Source of the DNA: Bacteroidota bacterium
GTDB lineage: Bacteria > Bacteroidota > Bacteroidia > NORP154
DNA: 6,390 nucleotides
Assembly: GCA_002401055.1 (NCBI GenBank)
Contig: NVRZ01000195.1
Location: forward strand, 1 to 6,390
Direction of reading: 5' to 3'
The notes under the pieces were generated by a model. It saw only the letters and a program-made list of their open reading frames with translations. It made no database searches and was not told where the DNA came from. Every line of letters begins with the position of its first letter. Positions within the stretch are counted from its first letter, which is position 1. Of the stretch, positions 1 through 6,390 are shown piece by piece. The translations under genes and the position numbers were made by a program.

Positions 1-1192
1 CCTCATCAATATAATTAATCATCTTCTGCCTAAGCGAGTAGTAGGGTAGATGGGCCAAAGTGCTGTCCCAATTTTGTGATATTCGTTCTGGATAAATCCA
101 AAGATTTCCGGTAAAAAGACTTATAACAAGGACACTATAAAGAGTATATTTCAAAATAGTACTCCTCAAATTAACGATCAGGTATAGCGTAAACAGACTA
201 AAAAAGACGAATACTGGTAAGTAATACCTTGAGCCCATTAGCCCTACAAAAAATAATTTTGTGGGGCTTATTATTAAAAATGGTATCAGCGTAAAAATTA
301 ACAACCAGATTGCATTTGAATCGAGAGCAAGTTTTTTTCTAAATCTTAATAAGAGAATAACGCCTAAGGAAATCCATAAAGTGAATTTGCCATAATCAAC
401 AAAGAGCCAGATTAGCATTTTAATACTGTGCATATATTCATTTAAGTCAGTATTTCGTGTGAAAGATCCCTTCCAGGAAGAATTTTCATGGTAAATCATC
501 CATCCTGTTTCCATGTAGTGATAGATATACCATGTTGATAAAATTAGTACTGCTGGTAAATATGGTTTTGAGACTTTTACAAGTGTTTTTAGAACATCAC
601 GCCAATTATTGTATTTCAATATTCGGGATTTATCAAATTCTAAAGTGTTCAGAAGTATATCAATAATAAATATTGCCAAAAAGGCCATCGACCCTCTAAG
701 ACGCATACTTGCCAATCCAATTAGTGCGAGAATCAGAAGAAGTTTTCTTCTGCCAAGCACTTCATTTAGACAAAGTAAGTACAGAAACAGCAAGGCAATA
801 TCAGGACTAACAAGTACACTTTGCCCCAAGAAGGTAGCCTCAACCATTACCACAAGCATTACTCCCGCTTGCCAAAGCCTGGAAGTATTGAAGAAACGAA
901 CCACCAATCTGTGAAGCTGAAATACAATCCCAATCAACAAAGGTAACATGGCAAAATGGCTAACAAGCAGACTCTTGCCGAATATCTTCCAGATTAGAGC
1001 AAGATAAATTCCGAATAAGGGGGGGTTGCCGCTATCAGGGAAAATCAGCTGACTAAAATTAGTTTCGAAGTACCAATGTGCATGAGTTGAAGCTTGATGT
1101 ATGGTATCCCAGAAAAAGGAATTCTGACAGACAGAGAAGGTTAGAAGAGTAAAGAAAAGCGAAAAAATAATCAAGGAGGGCTTATGCCGCAT
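1..1192 (-). CDS. GT-C (family 39-like) membrane glycosyltransferase, C-terminus cut by window edge
   Basis: An open frame of 397 codons runs without a stop from ATG at 1192-1190 to the left edge, so the C-terminus is missing. The start is secure: an in-frame TAA lies seven codons upstream, with no other ATG between. I count about 10-11 hydrophobic segments (near residues 6-23, 57-75, 79-97, 108-126, 131-145, 149-184, 211-227, 257-282, 293-316, 324-342, 347-365). After the first segment come 'FFWD' (Asp29) and 'PDSGNPPLF' (52-60), then 'ALIWKIFGKS'. This layout of an acidic residue in the first outer loop, a G-x-PPL motif and a 'W..FG.S' turn is typical of PMT/ArnT-like enzymes, which move a sugar from a polyprenyl-phosphate donor on the outer face of the inner membrane. 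Asp29 is the likely catalytic acid by position. After the last helix, a soluble part begins ('WIYPERISQNWD'). Acceptor and sugar cannot be told. It is 48 bases downstream of the sortase-like gene and probably co-transcribed. No Shine-Dalgarno is seen. Confidence 0.75.
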   Translation of the reverse strand, partial: MRHKPSLIIFSLFFTLLTFSVCQNSFFWDTIHQASTHAHWYFETNFSQLIFPDSGNPPLFGIYLALIWKIFGKSLLVSHFAMLPLLIGIVFQLHRLVVRFFNTSRLWQAGVMLVVMVEATFLGQSVLVSPDIALLFLYLLCLNEVLGRRKLLLILALIGLASMRLRGSMAFLAIFIIDILLNTLEFDKSRILKYNNWRDVLKTLVKVSKPYLPAVLILSTWYIYHYMETGWMIYHENSSWKGSFTRNTDLNEYMHSIKMLIWLFVDYGKFTLWISLGVILLLRFRKKLALDSNAIWLLIFTLIPFLIISPTKLFFVGLMGSRYYLPVFVFFSLFTLYLIVNLRSTILKYTLYSVLVISLFTGNLWIYPERISQNWDSTLAHLPYYSLRQKMINYIDE

Positions 1193-1240
1193 GATGCTTA
1201 CGTTACAAGATTAAGCACTCGAAAAATAACCAATATTCAA
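1193..1240 (-). other. 48-base gap holding a small inverted repeat just before the glycosyltransferase start
   Basis: The gap between the sortase stop and the glycosyltransferase ATG contains a perfect 6-base inverted repeat (TGCTTA at 1195-1200 and TAAGCA at 1212-1217 on the plus strand, 11-base loop), with one more possible G-U pair outside it. On the transcript it would sit two bases before the ATG, so it could lower access to the start. It has no following U-tract and is A/T-rich, so it is not a convincing terminator. A stem this short can arise by chance. Confidence 0.3.
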
Positions 1241-4200
1241 TTAGCGCATCAAGTACATCTTTCCAAAGCCCTTGTGGATGAACTTGTCAGCAGCTGTTTC
1301 GCGTTTTTCCAAATCCTGTCCATTGAGTTTAACATCCACCGTATACAGATAAACACCATTGGCCAGCCGATCTCCGTACTGATCCGTACCATCCCAGGCG
1401 TATTCCGTAAGGTTATTTCCAATGTGTATGGTACCTAGCTCGTCCGAGAATATTTCTTTGACAACTCTACCTGTAATAGTGAAGATTCTAATTCGAAAAT
1501 CTTGAGGTACTTCTGAACCCGTAAGGGTAAATACAAACCTGGTAGAGGTGGAGAAGGGGTTGGGATAATTAAATATTTCGGTAATCGTTGGTTTATTAAT
1601 TACTTCAAATGAAATACTATAATCCAAATCACCAGAAGAGTTTTGCGACATATCTTTTGCCTGAATTCTCAGTTCATATATCCCATCTTCAAATTTCTCT
1701 GGGTTGTACAGAATTTGCGCTTTATTAGCTGGTAATTTGGCAGGGATAAATGTTAGAATATTATTGTCATAGGGGATGAGATTATCGCTACCCGAGTCAC
1801 CCCGTCGTTTGATATACACTTGCAGAACAGAATCATTGTTAAGTGCCAGATACCGATTCTCATCGTTGAGTTGAATTACAATTTGAGGTTTGGCAGACAC
1901 TATATCTCTATCAAGGATGTGAACTCCATCGAAGGTGACATCTAGCAGTGGATTTGTTTTGTCTCCTTTTACAAAAAATGATAATTCAGCAATGTTGTTA
2001 AAATGATACTGCTCCAACTGGTCGTAAACGCCAGTGGAGTCGGCAGGATTCGCTTCAATCCAAATGCTATTTATTCCTGCGAACCCAGAGGTTGAATATG
2101 TAATGCTAGCCATTATTGAATCAGGAGATTTAAGAAGTGGCTTGTAACGCTGTGAGCTCATGCTTCGAATACTTCTAGCCTGATCGACTATCCAATAGGA
2201 AATTAAAAGGCTATCCATATCATATTCGCTCACATTATTTACTACGACGTTTAACTTGACCATCTCTCCTTCCTCCAATGTATCTGACTCAAAAGAATAG
2301 TAAATAGATGGATTTATTGCAGCTTCTGGAACGCCATCAAAAAGAACGTACCAGTTCTTCAATTGGGCCGGTGTTTTTAACAGGGAATCTTTGATAAAAG
2401 CCTTCAGTCGTAGTTGTGGATATGTAGCGGCAGGAATTATACTGTTCAAGTTGTAGATATCGGTAGAATCGGGAGGCAAATTAGCTAATTGAGTTATGAT
2501 GGTTTCATTACCCTGAAAATCAATACCGGTTACTTCAAGTCGCACATTATCATTTGGCTCAACTTGATCCACTTTCCAATGTATTGAACCCCAATTTGTA
2601 GAAGGCCCCACGATTGTGGATGAAAAATATCCGAAATCGTAATTGGTTTTGATGTTTGCGTAAAGGTTAAGAGTGTCATAGGCGTTACCTGAATCCTCCT
2701 GCAGAGTACTTAGGTCACCCTTTTTTATAAATAGAATATAAGGGGCGTTATTAGCCGGACTGTTCACGCTGTCAACAATCATTATACTACCAAGTGTCTG
2801 AAATGCATTGAATAAGGTGTCTTCCCACTCCTTGAAGTTCATCTTCATAAAAGTGTATATCAGAATGTAGTTACTGTCTGGAATACTGTTTAACATATTA
2901 GCAAGGTTGGCTCGAAACCCACTATTTTGAGGCTCACTTCTGAAAACAAAGGCATTGTAATGTGGAATTACTCCATAACCAGGATTATTAATTTGTCCGA
3001 AGTTATAATCCTGAGTATTCCATGGTTGTAAACTTACAGGGTCAATTACCACTACAATAATTGCATCCTTTGCCCCGCAACTACTGGACATCAATCCTGT
3101 ACCATCTATCTTATATTCTGTAGCAGAATACTGATTATCATTCCAGGCATTTCCAATAACAGTGCAATGCAATTGCTTGGGCGAATTAACAAAATCAAAT
3201 GTTCTATTTGTTCTGTTGTAGTCAATTAAGTTGAATGCATCTTTTTTAAATTGAAAAAAATGCGATTGACCCCATCCCTTCTTCTCTTCAATAAACTGAA
3301 AACTGCTCTCTCTCCAAATGTGATTACTGTCCGCGAAAGTTGTTGAATCACGTCTTGTTCTCCAAAAATATTCTAGCGTATCGCTATTAGCGGGGATGCT
3401 CAAAGCAGCATTAAGTGACGGGTCAAAAGCGGGGTCCCATTCAACCACTCCACCTGAATGGGTTATTACAGTGCTCGCCAAAGGAGAAATGAACAAATCT
3501 GTTGTATCCAATTCAAATTTGTAGTTCTCGGTTTTGGCAAATGCATTACCCGTAGATGCCTTTAGCGTCACTAATTGTTCGGGTATTACGGAATATTCAT
3601 ATGGATAAATGGGAATCAGGTCTTGGGCGTTTATTGGGATAGGAAAATTAAGCAGATCATTATTTTTGTCTGATATTTCATCGATTAATAAGGAGGGATC
3701 AATACGTATATCGAAGCGGTTAATGCCAACACCTTCAGGAGAGGATACTGGAAACCTGAAAGTAATTGTATCCTTATAGGGGATATATGGTACTGTCATA
3801 ACAACTGGATCAGGGTCGGCAACCTGGGTTTCCGCTGATGGATATCTTCTTCTTACTGTTATACCGATACTTTGATTTGTTGCTCTGCCAATATTTGATA
3901 TAATAAGATGCAAATCAAAAGAATCCAATTCTGAAGTTACATTCGTTGGCGTCGTATAAACATCGTTGTAGGTAATGGTGTAATCCGGATCACGATGAGG
4001 ATTTAAAACCATTGCAGGGTCACCGTGCAAGGTCATTTCCAGGCAGGTTATATGTACACTTGTCTGAATCTGAATAGCTTTTATGGTTTCCTGTATTATC
4101 ACCCCAATTCCTTTTCCATAATTTTTGTTACTAAAGTTTTTGTACAATTCAGAAGTGTACTTATCTAATGGAACAGGCAGCCCATAGGATACTGATGCCA

Positions 4201-6283
4201 AAAATCCGATAACGCCTTTCTTATGCAATACCCATTCTTCACTATTGCTCAAAGTGGTAGAAGACACTGGCTTATGAATATCACCAACCAGGCAGGAATT
4301 TGCGATTAGAAGTGGGTATCGGCCATTTGTATTGGTATAAAAATCTGGGTAGTCGATGTTCTGGTCAAATCCGCTTCCTGATGCATGTCCGAAAAATGTC
4401 ATGATCGATACACCATCATTAATAAGTTTGGTAATTGAGTCAGAGATTGTGTTCTGAATAGGATCTGGTGAATTCTTAAAAACCTTGTGTACGTAACCTC
4501 CAAAAAGGGTATCCTCTATGGTTTTCTCATATCCTTTTAAATAGTTTCTGAAATTGCTCTGTTCATTGTCATTGCTTCCTCCCCCAAAGTGCAGTATCTG
4601 TTTCATCCAATTCCGTTCACTTAAAATCTGCTTAGCTGGGTTAATCGGATAGAGTGCAGGATTCAAATCGTGCTCTTCTATTTTGTTCAGGTACCACTCA
4701 ATTTCTTCATTGGATTTTGCTGCAATTCGGCCCGTTGCAATCGCCGGATCAATTTCGGATGTTCCCAATCCAGCCGTAAGTAAATTATCAGATGGGGGCC
4801 ATCCGTATGTTGGAACCAGGTTATTGGAATAATTAATTCCTGACCGACTATATCTATAAGTTATTGATTTACCGAGAAGTAAAAGAAATTTTGGAGGCGA
4901 GCTAAAACTATCGATAGCGTACGCAAAAAAACCTCTGATGGCCATTGGGTGTTTTTTTGCCCCAAAAGCAAATTGATCATAGAGCTCATCAATATCTAGG
5001 AGAAGTGTATCATGTGACCCCCCCAATATACCCCCTCTATAATACGCGTATTCTTTGGCATTGGTCCATAAACTGCTGTGGCTAATTATGACGTATGCTG
5101 AGTCTCTGGGAAATTTGGTATGCCTGGTGAAGTAACCAGTTGATCCTACCAAAGTAAGAGAGGAAATTGAGCTAATCGAACTCTCGGCTGATAGATAACA
5201 AATTTTGTCTCCACCAGAGTTAGGTATCAGCACTTGCAGCGTCGTTCCGATTATGGTTGTAATTCGCAATCCATTGGTCAGGTCATATACGATGGCACTG
5301 GTATCTGTGAAGTTGGTTAGGTCGTATCTTGTTTTTGCCTGAGCAATATCATCGGGAACAATCATTCGCTCGGTACTCGCCCCATTAAGATTTACATTAT
5401 GTGGATATATCACCTCCAAATATGCAAGGGCATTTCGGTCAGGAGAACTTCCAAAGGCATTTAATGTTAGGTTAGAACTTGAGGATCCTAGTGAAGTTGT
5501 TGAAATAGTAAAGTTTAACTTCTCAACATTGACGGCGGCATTATTTCTAACGGAACTATAATCTCCAAATGATACTTGAACCGAATGGCCACTCAGATTG
5601 GCACCTACCAGGACAAGTTCAGCTTCTGAAGAGGGCCCACTGGTAAAAACGTTGGGCGTGTTGATTGAATAGCTAACAGATGCATCTGTAAAAGGCAGGG
5701 AGAACAGCCCTTGCCCCTCCGTAAAAGCAGGGTGGTATATTGCCTCACCCTGTAGGGTATACTTTCCGCCATAGTAGGAAGCTGTATAGTTGTTCCTAAC
5801 TTTTTTCTTATAGTAGCTTGAAGGATTAAAGCTTAGAATGCCCGTTGCATTTGCGGCTGTTAGTCTTTTGCCGGTCCCTGTGGTGTTCCAAGTGAGAAAG
5901 TAAATAGAGGTATCTGTATAAAAGCTAACATCAGGATTCCCATGCCAGTTTGGATTCACAAAATGTGTTGTGTCTAACCATCCGGTATTTCTCTCCCCAT
6001 AAAATTCTATGTAATCTCCAGCGTCAAAAGAGCCATCACCATCGCCGTGCACATAAATTGGTATTTCCTTTCCCTTGTAAAATATTTGATAATTATCTGG
6101 GTTTACAATACTTATGCCCGAGAGAAGCATTAGGTTTCTATCCACTCGATAAAGACCGTCCGAGGTAACCGATATTTTATAATATCTCTGGCCGTAATCT
6201 ATCCAATCGTTCGTATAGGTAGGTTGACTAAAAGAGAGAAACGGTAAACAAACAAGTGCGAATATTTTAATGAACTCTTTCAC
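1241..6283 (-). CDS. porU2: PorU2-like T9SS C25 sortase/peptidase
   Basis: The 1680-residue product is probably exported and held at the outer membrane, acting as a C25 cysteine peptidase/transpeptidase on T9SS cargo. The signal peptide is residues 1-19, with likely cleavage SFS|Q. An N-terminal PorU-type region (25-130) has 'DGLYRV', 'GKEIPIYV' and 'GDYIEFYGERN'. The C25 domain spans about 395-762, with His633 in 'TFFGHASG', Cys664 in 'LLIANSCLVGD' and the family end motif 'LHGDPAMVLNP'. The His-Cys spacing of 31 is close to gingipain RgpB (His211/Cys244). Then follow a CARDB-like module (768-882), an Ig/Fn3-like module (883-1000), an ILEI-like domain (1030-1190), a jelly-roll-like stretch (1210-1320), a second CARDB-like module (1326-1437), a further beta-rich part, and a FlgD-Ig/T9SS-type C-terminal domain (1565-1680) with 'NYPNPF', 'YAWDGTDQYGDRLANGVYLY' and final 'GKMYLMR'. 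It is about 500 residues longer than Porphyromonas PorU (about 1158). The start is GTG, directly after the upstream stop. No in-frame ATG occurs before residue 52, which would lose the signal peptide. PorU2 rather than housekeeping PorU is inferred from the architecture. Confidence 0.88.
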   Translation of the reverse strand: MKEFIKIFALVCLPFLSFSQPTYTNDWIDYGQRYYKISVTSDGLYRVDRNLMLLSGISIVNPDNYQIFYKGKEIPIYVHGDGDGSFDAGDYIEFYGERNTGWLDTTHFVNPNWHGNPDVSFYTDTSIYFLTWNTTGTGKRLTAANATGILSFNPSSYYKKKVRNNYTASYYGGKYTLQGEAIYHPAFTEGQGLFSLPFTDASVSYSINTPNVFTSGPSSEAELVLVGANLSGHSVQVSFGDYSSVRNNAAVNVEKLNFTISTTSLGSSSSNLTLNAFGSSPDRNALAYLEVIYPHNVNLNGASTERMIVPDDIAQAKTRYDLTNFTDTSAIVYDLTNGLRITTIIGTTLQVLIPNSGGDKICYLSAESSISSISSLTLVGSTGYFTRHTKFPRDSAYVIISHSSLWTNAKEYAYYRGGILGGSHDTLLLDIDELYDQFAFGAKKHPMAIRGFFAYAIDSFSSPPKFLLLLGKSITYRYSRSGINYSNNLVPTYGWPPSDNLLTAGLGTSEIDPAIATGRIAAKSNEEIEWYLNKIEEHDLNPALYPINPAKQILSERNWMKQILHFGGGSNDNEQSNFRNYLKGYEKTIEDTLFGGYVHKVFKNSPDPIQNTISDSITKLINDGVSIMTFFGHASGSGFDQNIDYPDFYTNTNGRYPLLIANSCLVGDIHKPVSSTTLSNSEEWVLHKKGVIGFLASVSYGLPVPLDKYTSELYKNFSNKNYGKGIGVIIQETIKAIQIQTSVHITCLEMTLHGDPAMVLNPHRDPDYTITYNDVYTTPTNVTSELDSFDLHLIISNIGRATNQSIGITVRRRYPSAETQVADPDPVVMTVPYIPYKDTITFRFPVSSPEGVGINRFDIRIDPSLLIDEISDKNNDLLNFPIPINAQDLIPIYPYEYSVIPEQLVTLKASTGNAFAKTENYKFELDTTDLFISPLASTVITHSGGVVEWDPAFDPSLNAALSIPANSDTLEYFWRTRRDSTTFADSNHIWRESSFQFIEEKKGWGQSHFFQFKKDAFNLIDYNRTNRTFDFVNSPKQLHCTVIGNAWNDNQYSATEYKIDGTGLMSSSCGAKDAIIVVVIDPVSLQPWNTQDYNFGQINNPGYGVIPHYNAFVFRSEPQNSGFRANLANMLNSIPDSNYILIYTFMKMNFKEWEDTLFNAFQTLGSIMIVDSVNSPANNAPYILFIKKGDLSTLQEDSGNAYDTLNLYANIKTNYDFGYFSSTIVGPSTNWGSIHWKVDQVEPNDNVRLEVTGIDFQGNETIITQLANLPPDSTDIYNLNSIIPAATYPQLRLKAFIKDSLLKTPAQLKNWYVLFDGVPEAAINPSIYYSFESDTLEEGEMVKLNVVVNNVSEYDMDSLLISYWIVDQARSIRSMSSQRYKPLLKSPDSIMASITYSTSGFAGINSIWIEANPADSTGVYDQLEQYHFNNIAELSFFVKGDKTNPLLDVTFDGVHILDRDIVSAKPQIVIQLNDENRYLALNNDSVLQVYIKRRGDSGSDNLIPYDNNILTFIPAKLPANKAQILYNPEKFEDGIYELRIQAKDMSQNSSGDLDYSISFEVINKPTITEIFNYPNPFSTSTRFVFTLTGSEVPQDFRIRIFTITGRVVKEIFSDELGTIHIGNNLTEYAWDGTDQYGDRLANGVYLYTVDVKLNGQDLEKRETAADKFIHKGFGKMYLMR

Positions 6284-6286
6284 CTA
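6281..6286 (-). other. Zero-gap TAG/GTG stop-start junction
   Basis: Read on the minus strand, TAG (6286-6284) is followed at once by GTG (6283-6281). The two genes share one reading frame and are parted by a single stop codon. There is no purine-rich Shine-Dalgarno in the preceding 15 bases, so termination-reinitiation by the same ribosomes is the likely way the downstream gene is started. The GTG start is inferred from the signal peptide that begins there. Confidence 0.7.
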
Positions 6287-6390
6287 GCTTGATTTAGCCT
6301 CTTTGTTTATGTCTACTTTGAACGAGAAAACGTTGGATAGTAATCCTACGCTTTGCCCGATGTTCGTAAGTGCGTAATCTATTGATATTC
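6284..6390 (-). CDS. C-terminal end of PorV/PorQ-family outer-membrane beta-barrel (likely PorV2), 5' part outside window
   Basis: Only the last 34 codons and the TAG stop (6286-6284) are present. The peptide contains 'IDYALTNIGQSVG' and then 'SNVFSFKVDIN', ending in a short polar tail 'KEAKSS'. The 'DYA...G' turn followed by an alternating polar/apolar final strand is how PorV/PorQ-family outer-membrane barrels commonly end. Of the three minus-strand frames, one stops at once. Another stays open to a TAA near 6295 but is rich in Arg, Lys and Gln with no barrel pattern. This frame is the only convincing one. PorV proteins are T9SS shuttle barrels that hand cargo to the PorU sortase. Placement just before a PorU2-like gene makes PorV2 the best guess, but so little is visible that another barrel is possible. 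The stop touches the next start, so the two genes are surely in one operon and probably translationally coupled. Confidence 0.6.
   Translation of the reverse strand, partial: ISIDYALTNIGQSVGLLSNVFSFKVDINKEAKSS

Noticed and set aside
609..914. 101-codon forward-strand open frame
   Set aside because: It lies wholly antisense to the membrane glycosyltransferase, whose frame is continuous and has clear helices. The forward product is Ser/Arg/Ile-rich with no recognisable domain.
1218..1243. Bacteroidota-type promoter (TAnnTTTG-like box) between the sortase and glycosyltransferase genes
   Set aside because: The best minus-strand match (TATTTTTC) misses the final G, and no TTG sits at a convincing distance upstream within the gap. 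Co-transcription is simpler.
1184..1438. 84-codon forward-strand open frame
   Set aside because: It is antisense to the start of the glycosyltransferase, the gap, and the conserved C-terminal domain of the sortase. There is no sign of its own coding pattern.
4952..4958. Programmed -1 frameshift site (A AAA AAA in frame on the coding strand)
   Set aside because: The zero frame continues through conserved sequence into the active site, and I see no stimulatory structure. The same pattern at 332-338 in the glycosyltransferase also looks like plain Lys-Lys codons.
5950..6168. 72-codon forward-strand open frame
   Set aside because: It is antisense to the conserved N-terminal region of the sortase-like protein, with a product rich in His, Cys and Arg, as expected from a shadow frame.
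6248..6250. Cys12 in the sortase N-terminus as a lipoprotein cysteine
   Set aside because: The residues before it (FALV) do not fit a lipobox, and the hydrophobic stretch continues past it to a good signal peptidase I site at SFS|Q.
6295..6389. Alternative minus-strand frame at the right edge, stopping with TAA near 6295
   Set aside because: Its product is a basic Arg/Gln-rich stretch without barrel or domain pattern. The neighbouring frame reads as a typical final beta-strand of an outer-membrane barrel.

Overview
The window comes from a member of the Bacteroidota. The evidence is a type IX secretion system (T9SS) type C25 sortase-like protein that carries its own C-terminal sorting-type domain, roughly 40% G+C by eye (estimated on sample lines, not computed), no Shine-Dalgarno-like signals at starts, and a 'FSQ'-type signal peptide end. 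I cannot place it below phylum level.

All three genes lie on the minus strand and are tightly packed, so transcription runs from right to left. (1) At the right edge (6284-6390) are the last 34 codons of a gene whose product ends like an outer-membrane beta-barrel of the PorV/PorQ type, most likely PorV2. (2) Its TAG stop is followed with no gap by a GTG start for a 1680-residue PorU2-like protein (1241-6283). This has a signal peptide, a PorU-type N-terminal region, a C25 (gingipain-fold) cysteine peptidase domain with a His/Cys dyad, a string of Ig/CARDB-like modules with an ILEI-like domain among them, and a FlgD-Ig/T9SS-type C-terminal domain. (3) After a 48-base gap, a multi-pass membrane protein resembling GT-C (family 39-like) glycosyltransferases runs off the left edge (1-1192). 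It is absent from a simple scan of complete ORFs because its stop lies outside the window.

In characterised T9SSs (Porphyromonas, Flavobacterium), PorV carries cargo from the translocon to PorU, which removes the C-terminal signal and joins the protein to an anionic lipopolysaccharide. By analogy, this locus would be a second sortase/shuttle pair (PorU2/PorV2), possibly with a linked glycan-building enzyme. The pairing is supported by gene order and sequence. The role of the glycosyltransferase in it is only inference. I see no RNA genes, CRISPR arrays, insertion sequences, clear promoters or clear terminators.
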